64,000 nucleotides of DNA from NCBI RefSeq assembly GCF_012927115.1, contig NZ_JABBFY010000001.1:2790001-2854000 (forward strand). The letters run 5' to 3'. Each line of letters begins with the position of its first letter. The first letter of the stretch is position 1. Shown here piece by piece: positions 1-7,740 of the stretch. The notes under the pieces are model-generated. The model ran no database searches. It saw nothing but the letters and a program-made list of their open reading frames with translations, and was not told where the DNA came from. The DNA comes from Sphingomonas sp. G-3-2-10 (GTDB lineage: Bacteria; Pseudomonadota; Alphaproteobacteria; Sphingomonadales; Sphingomonadaceae). A program made the position numbers and the translations under genes.

Positions 1-1
1 G

Positions 2-355
2 CAAACGGTGTCGACCACGCCTTCGGGCAAGGAGCGCCTCCAGTCGCCGAAGGACCGCGAGAAGCTCGACGGCCTGTACGAGTGCATCCTGTGCGCCTGC
101 TGCTCGACCTCGTGCCCCAGCTATTGGTGGAACAGCGACAAGTTCCTCGGCCCGGCGATCCTGCTCCAGGCCTATCGCTGGCTGGCCGACAGCCGCGACG
201 AGATGACCGGCGAGCGGCTCGATGCGCTGGAGGATCCGTTCCGCCTGTATCGCTGCCACACGATCATGAACTGCGCGAACGTGTGCCCCAAGGGCCTGAA
301 CCCGGCCAAGGCGATCGCCGAGATCAAGATCATGGAAGCCGAGCGCACGATCTGA
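2..355 (+). CDS. sdhB: Succinate dehydrogenase iron-sulfur subunit, 3' part only
   Basis: This is the C-terminal 117 residues of the iron-sulfur subunit of respiratory complex II, which passes electrons from the flavin of SdhA to quinone at the inner membrane. The frame is open back to the window edge, so the GTG at position 8 is internal and not a start. Two cysteine clusters are visible. The first ([12 protein letters not shown]) is the 4Fe-4S signature. The second ([12 protein letters not shown]) completes the 3Fe-4S and 4Fe-4S ligands. The N-terminal 2Fe-2S ferredoxin domain lies outside the window. The TGA stop overlaps the ATG of the next gene, so the following genes are probably co-transcribed. 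Identity is near certain from the cluster spacing. Confidence 0.97.
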   Translation, partial: QTVSTTPSGKERLQSPKDREKLDGLYECILCACCSTSCPSYWWNSDKFLGPAILLQAYRWLADSRDEMTGERLDALEDPFRLYRCHTIMNCANVCPKGLNPAKAIAEIKIMEAERTI

Positions 356-1314
356 TGCTGCGCGCGCGTCTGGCACTGGCGGCGGCGCTGTTGCTCGGCG
401 CACCCGCCACGGCGTCCAGTCCCGACCCGGTTCAGCGCCTCGACGATCATACGATACTGGTCCCCGGCGGCGTCGAGCCCGGCCGCCAGCCGGACGGCAA
501 TTCGGTCCTGATCGAAGGGTCCGGCGGGCTCATCCTGGTCGATACCGGCCGGCACAGGGCGCATGTCGATCGCCTAATCGGTGCGGCGGCGGGCAAGCCG
601 ATCGTTGCGGTGATCAACAGCCATTGGCACCTCGATCATGTCAGTGGCAATCTGGCGATCCGCGCGCGCGATCCGCAGGCTCGCGTCTATGCCACCGGTG
701 CAATCGATCAGGCGCTGACCGGCTTCCTCGCGCGCAGCGCGCAATCGAACCGCGAAGCGCTGGCCTCGGGCAAGCTCTCGCCGGGACTGGCCGAGGATAT
801 CCGCGGCGATCTCGCCACCGTCGCGCGCGGCCGCGAACTGCGTCCCGATATCGTCATCGACCGCAGCCAGAACCTGACGCTGGCGGGCCGGCAGCTGGTC
901 CTGAACGTCGCGCCCCATGCCGCGACCGAAGCCGATCTGTGGGTTTATGATCCGTCGGCGAAGCGCGTTCTCGCCGGCGATCTGGTCACGCTGCCCGCGC
1001 CGTTCCTCGACACCGCCTGCATCGATGGCTGGGAAAGCGCTTTGGCCGCGATCGAGCGCACCGATTTCGAAACGCTCGTCCCCGGCCACGGCCCGGTGAT
1101 GTCCCGCGACGAATTCCGTACGTGGTATCTCGGCTTCACCAGCCTGGTCGATTGCGCCGGTAGCGACCGGCCGATGGCCATCTGCGCCGGGGGCTGGCTT
1201 GCCGTCGCCCGCCGCTTCCTGCCGCCCGGGCAGGCCGACGATTTCAGCAGCATGGCCTTTTACTATGGCGAGTTGATCCGCTCGGGCAAGTTGCAGGCGA
1301 ACTGCCCGGCATGA
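355..1314 (+). CDS. Secreted metallo-beta-lactamase-fold hydrolase
   Basis: A 319-residue protein of the metallo-beta-lactamase superfamily. It has a signal peptide (about residues 1-20, ending near APATA) and is probably periplasmic. The zinc signature HWHLDH is at residues 90-95, with further probable ligands in a PHAATEADLW segment and a late PGHGPV motif. The His-x-His-x-Asp-His pattern fits a subclass B1/B3-like or glyoxalase II-like binuclear site, but the substrate cannot be read from sequence. Lactamase, lactonase and quinoprotein-relative-type roles remain possible. The ATG overlaps the sdhB stop (TGATG) and its own stop overlaps the next start, giving a tight operon downstream of sdhB. 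Function beyond hydrolase is unknown. Confidence 0.85.
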   Translation: MLRARLALAAALLLGAPATASSPDPVQRLDDHTILVPGGVEPGRQPDGNSVLIEGSGGLILVDTGRHRAHVDRLIGAAAGKPIVAVINSHWHLDHVSGNLAIRARDPQARVYATGAIDQALTGFLARSAQSNREALASGKLSPGLAEDIRGDLATVARGRELRPDIVIDRSQNLTLAGRQLVLNVAPHAATEADLWVYDPSAKRVLAGDLVTLPAPFLDTACIDGWESALAAIERTDFETLVPGHGPVMSRDEFRTWYLGFTSLVDCAGSDRPMAICAGGWLAVARRFLPPGQADDFSSMAFYYGELIRSGKLQANCPA

Positions 1315-1757
1315 CCGAAGCCCTGTTCCACTATGGCGAGGATCCCGATGCGCCCGGCTGGATGCGCTGGGAGCTGCGCGAGCGCGGCCGCTACAACGAC
1401 TTTCTCGGCCCCCTCTCCACCCGGCGCGAGGGCGATATCGCCCGCGTGCGGATGACGCCCGGCTTCAGCCATTCGAACCTTGGCAACAATGTTCACGGCG
1501 GCACGATGCTGGGCTTTATCGACGTGGCGCTGTTCGGCGGCGCGCGGGCGCTGGGCGTGCTCGGATCGCAGCGCGTGGTAACGCTCGACCTGTCGACCCA
1601 GTTCATCGGCGTGACCCGGCTCGGCGTCCCGCTCGAAGCGCGCGTCGAGCTGCTCCGCGAAACCGGCCACCTCATCTTCCTGCGCGGACTGGTCGTGCAG
1701 GAGGAAGCCATCGTCGCCAGCTTCACCGGAACCGTGCGGAAGCTCGGCGAGCGGTGA
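1311..1757 (+). CDS. PaaI-family hotdog-fold thioesterase
   Basis: A 148-residue acyl-CoA thioesterase of the PaaI/YdiI type. These enzymes hydrolyse acyl- or aryl-CoA thioesters in the cytoplasm. The diagnostic NxxHGG segment is present, with H62-G63-G64 followed by the long hotdog helix (GTMLGFIDVALFGGARAL). A strand-rich C-terminal half (TLDLSTQFIGVTR) matches the family. The length is normal for a single hotdog domain, which works as a dimer or tetramer. The gene overlaps the upstream hydrolase by 4 bp (ATGA) and the downstream zapE by 4 bp, so all three are probably translated together. The natural substrate is not evident. Confidence 0.88.
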   Translation: MTEALFHYGEDPDAPGWMRWELRERGRYNDFLGPLSTRREGDIARVRMTPGFSHSNLGNNVHGGTMLGFIDVALFGGARALGVLGSQRVVTLDLSTQFIGVTRLGVPLEARVELLRETGHLIFLRGLVVQEEAIVASFTGTVRKLGER

Positions 1758-2866
1758 GCCACGTCCTGGAGAAATACCGGGCGCTCGTCGCCGCGGGCGA
1801 ATTGCGCGAGGACGCCGAACAGGCCGCCGCCGCCGCCCGGCTCGATGCTCTCGCGGTCCAGCTCGAAGCGGTACCGAAAAAGGGCAGCATCCTGTGGCGC
1901 GCGCTCGGCCGCCAGCCCGAGGCGCCGCGCGGCGTCTATCTGTGGGGCGGCGTCGGCCGCGGCAAATCGATGCTGATGGACCTGCTGTTCGAAAGCCTCG
2001 ACATCCGCCGCAAGCGCCGCGTCCATTTCCACGAATTCATGCTCGAAGTGCACCAGCGCCTCAATGTCGAGCGGCAGAAGGACACGCCGGACCCGGTCGT
2101 CGCGGTCGCCGAGGCGATGGTCGAGGATATCCGCCTGCTCGCGTTCGACGAGATGGTGGTCAACAATCCGCCCGACGCGATGATCCTCTCGCGCCTGTTC
2201 ACCGAGATGATGCGCCACGGTGTCACGATGGTCGCCACGTCGAACCGCGCGCCGAACGACCTCTACAAGGACGGCCTCAACCGCCAGCTCTTCATGCCCT
2301 TCATCCGTCTGATCGAGGAGAAGATGGACGTGATGGCGCTGAACGGCCCGGTCGATTACCGGCTCGACCGGCTGGGCCAGGTCGATACATGGCACGTTCC
2401 CAACGGCCCGGAGGCAACCGCCGCGCTCTCCGCCGCCTTCTTCCGCCTGACCGACTATCCGCCCGAGGATCGCGAGCATGTCCCCGGCTGCGACATCCCG
2501 GTACAGGGCGGGCGCGAGTTGCACGTACCCAAATGCCTGAAGGGCGTCGCGGTCTTCTCGTTCAAGCGGCTGTGCGGCGAAGCACGCGGCGCTGCGGACT
2601 ATCTCGCCATCGCCCGGCGTTTCCACACCGTGCTGATCGTCGGCATCCCGAAGCTGGGCGCGGAGAACCGCAACGAAGCCGCCCGCTTCGTGACGCTGAT
2701 CGACGCGCTGTACGAACACAAGGTCAAGCTGCTCGCCGCCGCCGATGCCGAACCGGAGCATCTCTACGAAAAGGGCGATGGCCGCTTCGAGTTCGATCGC
2801 ACCGTCAGCCGCCTGATGGAAATGCGCTCCGACGAGTATCTCGCCGAGGGGCATGGCGAACGCTGA
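1754..2866 (+). CDS. zapE: Cell division protein ZapE (AFG1-like ATPase)
   Basis: A 370-residue P-loop ATPase of the AFG1/ZapE family. In E. coli ZapE acts at the Z-ring; mitochondrial AFG1 homologues handle membrane proteins. Walker A is at residues 65-72 (GGVGRGKS) and Walker B ends in D132-E133 (LLAFDE). A sensor-like ATSNRAPNDLY segment and the C-terminal FKRLCGEARGAADYLAI region follow, as in the family. The start is GTG, overlapping the preceding stop as GTGA; no better ATG lies nearby. Placement between sdhB and mdh is common in alphaproteobacteria. A sphingomonad-type inverted repeat follows the stop. Confidence 0.93.
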   Translation: MSHVLEKYRALVAAGELREDAEQAAAAARLDALAVQLEAVPKKGSILWRALGRQPEAPRGVYLWGGVGRGKSMLMDLLFESLDIRRKRRVHFHEFMLEVHQRLNVERQKDTPDPVVAVAEAMVEDIRLLAFDEMVVNNPPDAMILSRLFTEMMRHGVTMVATSNRAPNDLYKDGLNRQLFMPFIRLIEEKMDVMALNGPVDYRLDRLGQVDTWHVPNGPEATAALSAAFFRLTDYPPEDREHVPGCDIPVQGGRELHVPKCLKGVAVFSFKRLCGEARGAADYLAIARRFHTVLIVGIPKLGAENRNEAARFVTLIDALYEHKVKLLAAADAEPEHLYEKGDGRFEFDRTVSRLMEMRSDEYLAEGHGER

Positions 2867-2913
2867 GGCGCAATTTTCTCGGTCGTCCGGAGGTGCCCGG
2901 AAGGCCACCCACC

Positions 2914-3000
2914 ACCGTTCGCCCTGAGCTTGTCGAAGGGCCCTCCTCTCCTCCCGACAATCAAAGAAGAACGGTGCTTCGACAGGCTCAGCACGAACGG
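2914..3000. repeat. REP-like inverted repeat (sphingomonad CGTTCGCCCTGAGC type)
   Basis: Two imperfect inverted arms flank a loop of about 31 bases. The left arm at 2914-2941 begins CCGTTCGCCCTGAGCTTGTC. The right arm at 2973-3000 is its complement with a few changes (AGCCTGTC for AGCTTGTC, GTGC for GCCC). The whole element lies between the zapE and HxlR stop codons. From general knowledge this motif is dispersed in many Sphingomonadales genomes as an intergenic palindromic element. Here it could also form a hairpin ending both convergent transcripts, although no T-run follows. Confidence 0.75.
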
Positions 3001-3010
3001 AATTGAAGGA

Positions 3011-3553
3011 TCACCCCAGCATCGCTCCCGCCAGATCCTGCCCCCGCCCGGTTAGCCCATAGAAAGGCACCGGCGGAAACTGGTCCTCCAGCCGCCGCTT
3101 TACCAAATCCTGCCCGATCATCCCCTGCAAGGTCTGCGACAGCGCGCGCGGCGTCACCGGCGCCAGCCGCGACTGGAGCGTGCCGAACCGCGTCCACTCC
3201 GCCCCCAGCCCCGCGACTACCGGCAGCCCCCAGCGCGGCAGATCCGCAGCGGCCAGCCCGAGCTTCTCGCGCGACGCCATGATCCGCTCGCATGCGCCGC
3301 CCACCGCAAGGCCCGCTTCGGTCAGCACATATTCGGGCCGCAGCGGATGGCCATGCCCCGGATTGGGCGCCACCCAGCCCGCGTCGCGCAGATGCTGGAG
3401 GCATCGCGTCAGGCTGTGGCTCGACAGGCCGAACCGCGCCGCGATCACCGCAAAGCGTGATCCATGCTCGCGGCTCAGCAACGCCATCACCGGCATTGCC
3501 CAGCGATTGGCGGTCAGCATCCGGAGCGTGGTCTCGTCGAGCAGCGTTGACAT
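3011..3553 (-). CDS. HxlR-type transcriptional regulator with two winged-helix units
   Basis: A 180-residue DNA-binding protein related to the HxlR/MarR-like regulators. The first helix-turn-helix unit spans about residues 10-75 (MLTANRWAMPVMALL, then LSSHSLTRCLQHLRDAGWV and a Tyr-x-Leu-Thr wing). A similar second unit follows at about residues 100-170 (PRALSQTLQGMIGQDLVKRR, then YGLTGRG). It thus looks like an internal duplication, whereas a usual HxlR protein is a single domain of about 110-130 residues. The start is the ATG at 3553; the open frame continues upstream, but only across the promoter region. It is divergent from the VOC/secreted-protein pair and is its likely regulator. No effector is apparent. 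Confidence 0.82.
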   Translation of the reverse strand: MSTLLDETTLRMLTANRWAMPVMALLSREHGSRFAVIAARFGLSSHSLTRCLQHLRDAGWVAPNPGHGHPLRPEYVLTEAGLAVGGACERIMASREKLGLAAADLPRWGLPVVAGLGAEWTRFGTLQSRLAPVTPRALSQTLQGMIGQDLVKRRLEDQFPPVPFYGLTGRGQDLAGAMLG

Positions 3554-3608
3554 CAAAACCAAATTGATATGAACTATATAAACGGAACCATAGAGTCGGG
3601 AGTGCCCC

Positions 3609-4034
3609 ATGACAACCACGATCGTTCAGCCCCAGCCCGCAACCGCCCCCGGCATCGCCTATGACGGCGGCCTCACCTGCGCGCTGGGAGTCGCCAGCCT
3701 CGACGCGGCGATCGAATGGTACACCGGCATCCTCGGCATGACCCTGCTCTACCGCCGCGACGACATCGCCTGGGCCGAACTTACCACCGGCGTCGATCGC
3801 GTGAACATCGGCCTCTCGCAGAACGAGACGGTCGGCGGCACCGGCGGCGCGACGCTCACCTTCGGCGTGACGGATATCGAAGCCGCCAAGGCCGCGCTCG
3901 ACGCCGCCGATGTGCGACAGGACGGCGAGATCATGGAGATCCCGGAAATGGTAAAGCTGCTCACCTTCTACGATCCCGACGGCAATGCGCTGATGTTCTA
4001 TCAGGATCTGTCGAACGCCCATGAAGCGGCGTGA
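3609..4034 (+). CDS. VOC-family (glyoxalase/dioxygenase fold) protein
   Basis: A 141-residue protein of the vicinal oxygen chelate superfamily. The paired beta-alpha-beta-beta-beta modules are visible: LTCALGVASLDAAIEWYTGILGM near residues 22-44 and LTFGVTDIEAAKAAL near residues 80-95. It ends with FYDPDGNALMFYQ, the typical last metal-site strand. Family members include glyoxalase I, ring-cleavage dioxygenases and antibiotic-resistance proteins; the exact reaction cannot be assigned. It is transcribed away from the HxlR-like regulator 55 bp upstream and overlaps the next gene by 14 bp, so the two probably form a small regulated operon. A detoxification role is only an inference. Confidence 0.85.
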   Translation: MTTTIVQPQPATAPGIAYDGGLTCALGVASLDAAIEWYTGILGMTLLYRRDDIAWAELTTGVDRVNIGLSQNETVGGTGGATLTFGVTDIEAAKAALDAADVRQDGEIMEIPEMVKLLTFYDPDGNALMFYQDLSNAHEAA

Positions 4035-4503
4035 CCTGCTTCGCGCCGGGGCATTGCTGCCATTGGGCGCGGCGCTCCCGGCCGTAGCGGAAACTTTCGA
4101 TCCCGGCTGGCTGATCGGCGGCTGGTCGGGCGAAGGCAGCTTCATGGGCCGCCCGAGCAGCGCGACCCTCGATGCACGCATGGCGATCGGCGGCAAGTTC
4201 CTCGAGATCGAATGGCAAGTCGCAACCACGGGCGACAAGCCCGTCCGTTACGAAGGCCGGGGGCTTTATCGCCCCGGCGCTGGCGGGTGGGACGGCCACT
4301 GGTTCGACAGCAGCGGCGCGATCCGCCCGCTCGCCGCGTCGATGGAGAGCACCGCCGTCCGTGTCCAATGGGGCACCGCCGAAACCGAGCGCGGCACCAG
4401 CCTCTATGCCCTGGCCGGCGATACGCTGATCGTCGAAGATACCGTCCTCGCCGCGCAAGGCCCGCGAACCTTCGCCACGCATCGGCTGAAGCGCCGTTCA
4501 TGA
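4021..4503 (+). CDS. Tat-exported lipocalin-like beta-barrel protein
   Basis: A 160-residue protein whose N-terminus (MKRRDLLRAGALLPLGAALPAVA) resembles a twin-arginine signal, so export in folded form is likely. The mature part is strand-rich with repeated Gly/Trp positions (GGWSGEG, FLEIEWQV, GRGLYRPGAGGWDGHWFD), as in DUF1579- or lipocalin-like small barrels. The family call is tentative. It overlaps the VOC gene by 14 bp in another frame and is probably translated from the same message. The function is unknown; the pairing with a VOC protein and an HxlR regulator suggests handling of a small reactive or aromatic compound. Confidence 0.7.
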   Translation: MKRRDLLRAGALLPLGAALPAVAETFDPGWLIGGWSGEGSFMGRPSSATLDARMAIGGKFLEIEWQVATTGDKPVRYEGRGLYRPGAGGWDGHWFDSSGAIRPLAASMESTAVRVQWGTAETERGTSLYALAGDTLIVEDTVLAAQGPRTFATHRLKRRS

Positions 4504-4519
4504 CGTAGCGTAAGCTACG
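4504..4519. terminator. Short hairpin after the VOC/beta-barrel operon
   Basis: CGTAGC-GTAA-GCTACG forms a perfect 6-bp stem with a GTAA loop directly after the stop codon. There is no strong T-run (only GTTT), so it is a weak terminator at best. It separates the upstream operon from the mdh promoter. Confidence 0.4.
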
Positions 4520-4533
4520 GTTTACCCACCTTA

Positions 4534-4563
4534 TTGCACTTGCGAATTAGTCGCAAAGATAAT
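4534..4563 (+). promoter_or_regulatory. Sigma-70-type promoter of mdh
   Basis: A -35 element TTGCAC (4534-4539) and a -10 element GATAAT (4558-4563) are separated by 18 bases. They lie about 125 bases before the mdh start in the only long gap of this region. This is the best promoter match upstream of the mdh-suc genes. A palindrome fills almost the whole spacer (see the Fur-like dyad). Confidence 0.7.
4540..4556. promoter_or_regulatory. Fur-like dyad inside the mdh promoter
   Basis: TTGCGAATTAGTCGCAA is an inverted repeat with 6-bp arms (TTGCGA/TCGCAA) around a 5-base centre. It occupies the spacer between the mdh -35 and -10. It shares 14 of 17 positions with the site upstream of the TonB receptor at 28089-28105, which looks like a classical alphaproteobacterial Fur site. 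Binding here would block RNA polymerase directly. Iron control of mdh is an inference; another TGCGA-recognising regulator is possible. Confidence 0.55.
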
Positions 4564-4612
4564 CCCGTATCTGCATCTCCTATGGGTTGCGGCCTCGCGC
4601 GTATGCGCCTAA

Positions 4613-5649
<1,037 letters not shown>

Positions 5650-5650
<1 letters not shown>

Positions 5651-6201
5651 TGCTGGCACTGGCCGCCTTGCTGTCGATCGGCAGCGCCTCTCCGGAGGCG
5701 CCGTTGCTCGATTCGTTCAAGGCGGCCTGCCAGAATATCGACAATTTCGAAGCCGCGCGCAGCGAAGCCGCGAAGGCCGGCTGGGAAGCCGCGCCGGAAG
5801 ACGCCGAACCGCGCATCGCCAATCTGCTCAAGCTCGGCCGCGAAGCGATCGGCGACAGCGGCAAGATCAGCGGCGGCACTTATCGCCAGTCGTTCGACGG
5901 CACCACGGTGTGGCTGGTCCTGTCGCGCTTCGAGGACAAGTCGGGCTTCTGGGGCAATGGCTGCCGCGCCTATGATTTCGCCGCGACCGCGCCGTTCGAC
6001 GCCAAAGCGCTCGAAACTTGGCTGGGCAAGGCGCCGACCGGCAATGGCGAGCAGGACGGCATGACCCGCCAGAGCTGGGAACCCGGCTGGCGCGACGGCG
6101 TGTCGATCGAAGCCACCTATATCCCCGCCGGCCATCCCGGCATCGGCAACACCGGCCTTCAGGGCCGCGTGCTCGTCGCCGAAGCGATCGGGGGCTTCTG
6201 A
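5650..6201 (+). CDS. Small secreted protein of unknown function (first of tandem pair)
   Basis: A 183-residue protein with a short N-terminal hydrophobic segment (MLALAALLSIGSASP) that looks like a signal peptide. The mature part contains a CQNIDNFEAARSEAAKAGW segment and a second cysteine (NGCRAYDF), which could form a disulfide in the periplasm. I do not recognise a family. The following gene has the same length and plan: leader, early Cys, Ala-rich helix ending AAGW, later Cys. The two are likely diverged duplicates. Both starts overlap the preceding stop, so they are co-translated with mdh. They sit where many alphaproteobacteria have sucC. Confidence 0.7.
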
Positions 6202-6749
6202 TGCTCGCGCCGCTTCTCGCCCTGCTCCTCGCCGGAACGTCCCAGGCCGCGCCGATCGAGAGCCGCGCGCTCGCATTGTTCGACGCGCAATGCAGCACGC
6301 TCGATTCGACCGACGCGCTGATGGCGCGGATCAGGGCAGCGGGCTGGCAGCCCTATGATCCGGCGGGCACGCCGCTCGCGGCGCTGCTTGCCTATCATGC
6401 CAACGAGCAGCAGCCCGGCTGGAAGCTGGAGAACTGGGCCTTTGCCCAAGGTGCGGATCGCTCGCTGATCCTCGTCGTCACGCGCGCTGGTCGGCCGGAC
6501 AATCCCTCGGTCGAATGCCGCGTATTCGCGCCGGGCATGAAGCAGCCGCCATCGATCGCCATTGTCGAGACATGGGCCGGCGCCGCGCCCAAGCAGAAAT
6601 TCGATCATTCGGGCGTGCTGGCGTGGGAATGGTCCCCCGGCCTTCGCGCCAGCCACTCGGGCGGCACCGCCGTCCTCTATATCGCACCGGATTCACCGAT
6701 GCTGGCGCAGTTCAAAAGCCCCGGCCTGATGATCGCGGCCCAACGATGA
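6201..6749 (+). CDS. Small secreted protein of unknown function (second of tandem pair)
   Basis: A 182-residue protein with a signal peptide (MLAPLLALLLAGTSQAAP). It resembles the preceding protein in architecture: a conserved early cysteine (FDAQCSTLDSTDALMARIRAAGW), a second cysteine in the middle (VECRVFAPG) and a Trp-rich C-terminal third (GVLAWEWSPGLRASHSGG). No enzyme motif is seen. Its ATG overlaps the upstream TGA, and sucD follows 42 bp downstream, so it is embedded in the TCA-cycle operon. A role linked to that pathway is not implied by sequence. The pair may be a sphingomonad-specific insertion. Confidence 0.7.
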   Translation: MLAPLLALLLAGTSQAAPIESRALALFDAQCSTLDSTDALMARIRAAGWQPYDPAGTPLAALLAYHANEQQPGWKLENWAFAQGADRSLILVVTRAGRPDNPSVECRVFAPGMKQPPSIAIVETWAGAAPKQKFDHSGVLAWEWSPGLRASHSGGTAVLYIAPDSPMLAQFKSPGLMIAAQR

Positions 6750-6791
6750 TTTCTCCCGACCCCATTTCTCTCCACGGAGCCTGATAAGCCC

Positions 6792-7676
6792 ATGAGCATT
6801 CTGATCGACAAGAACACCAAGGTCATCACCCAGGGGATGACCGGCGAGACCGGCACCTTCCATACCCAGCAGGCGCTGGCGTACGGCACGCAGATGGTCG
6901 GCGGCGTCACCCCGGGCAAGGGCGGTACCGAGCATATCGGCCTGCCGGTGTACGACACCGTCGCCGAGGCAGTGAGCAAGACCGGCGCGACCGCCAGCGT
7001 GATCTACGTTCCGCCCCCCTTCGCGGCGGATTCGATCCTCGAGGCAATCGACGCCGAAGTGCCGCTGATCGTCACGATCACCGAAGGCATCCCGGTGCTC
7101 GACATGGTCAAGGTGAAGCGCGCCCTGTCGGGTTCGAAGTCGCGCCTGATCGGCCCGAACTGCCCCGGCGTGCTGACCCCCGGCGAGTGCAAGATCGGCA
7201 TCATGCCCGGCAGCATCTTCTCAAAGGGTAGCGTCGGCGTCGTGTCGCGCTCCGGCACCCTCACTTATGAGGCGGTGTTCCAGACCACCAATGCCGGCCT
7301 CGGCCAGACCACCGCAGTCGGCATCGGCGGCGATCCGGTCAACGGCACCAATTTCATCGACGTGCTCGAGCTGTTCCTCGCCGACGACGCCACGAAATCG
7401 ATCATCATGATCGGTGAAATTGGTGGCGATGCCGAAGAGCAGGCCGCACAATTCCTGATCGACGAGGCAAAGCGTGGCCGCAAGAAGCCGATGGCCGGCT
7501 TCATCGCGGGTCGCACCGCGCCTCCGGGCCGTCGCATGGGCCATGCCGGCGCGATCGTGTCGGGCGGCAAGGGCGATGCCGAAAGCAAGATCGCAGCGAT
7601 GGAAGCCGCCGGCATCCGCGTTGCAGCCAGCCCGTCCGAGCTGGGCTCGACGCTGGTCGAGGTCCTCAAGGGCTGA
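6792..7676 (+). CDS. sucD: Succinyl-CoA synthetase alpha subunit
   Basis: A 294-residue alpha subunit of succinyl-CoA synthetase. It interconverts succinyl-CoA and succinate with phosphorylation of ADP or GDP. The CoA-binding Rossmann domain starts with [18 protein letters not shown]. The catalytic phosphohistidine is H251 in [11 protein letters not shown] near the C-terminus, as in the family. The length is normal. The beta subunit gene sucC normally precedes sucD, but here two secreted-protein genes precede it, and no sucC is present anywhere in the window. It must be encoded elsewhere for this subunit to work. Confidence 0.97.
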   Translation: MSILIDKNTKVITQGMTGETGTFHTQQALAYGTQMVGGVTPGKGGTEHIGLPVYDTVAEAVSKTGATASVIYVPPPFAADSILEAIDAEVPLIVTITEGIPVLDMVKVKRALSGSKSRLIGPNCPGVLTPGECKIGIMPGSIFSKGSVGVVSRSGTLTYEAVFQTTNAGLGQTTAVGIGGDPVNGTNFIDVLELFLADDATKSIIMIGEIGGDAEEQAAQFLIDEAKRGRKKPMAGFIAGRTAPPGRRMGHAGAIVSGGKGDAESKIAAMEAAGIRVAASPSELGSTLVEVLKG

Positions 7677-7689
7677 TTTTTAAGGCGTG

Positions 7690-7718
7690 GCGCTCCATAT
7701 CATCCTCGATGTGAGCGC
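7690..7718. other. Intercistronic hairpin between sucD and sucA
   Basis: GCGCTC at 7690-7695 pairs with GAGCGC at 7713-7718 around a 17-base loop, in which CAT and ATG can extend the stem with one bulge. It follows a TTTTTAA tract in the 64-bp sucD-sucA gap. It may set relative mRNA stability of the two cistrons; the evidence is structural only. Confidence 0.35.
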
Positions 7719-7740
7719 TAACAAAGGTTGGGAATGACCA

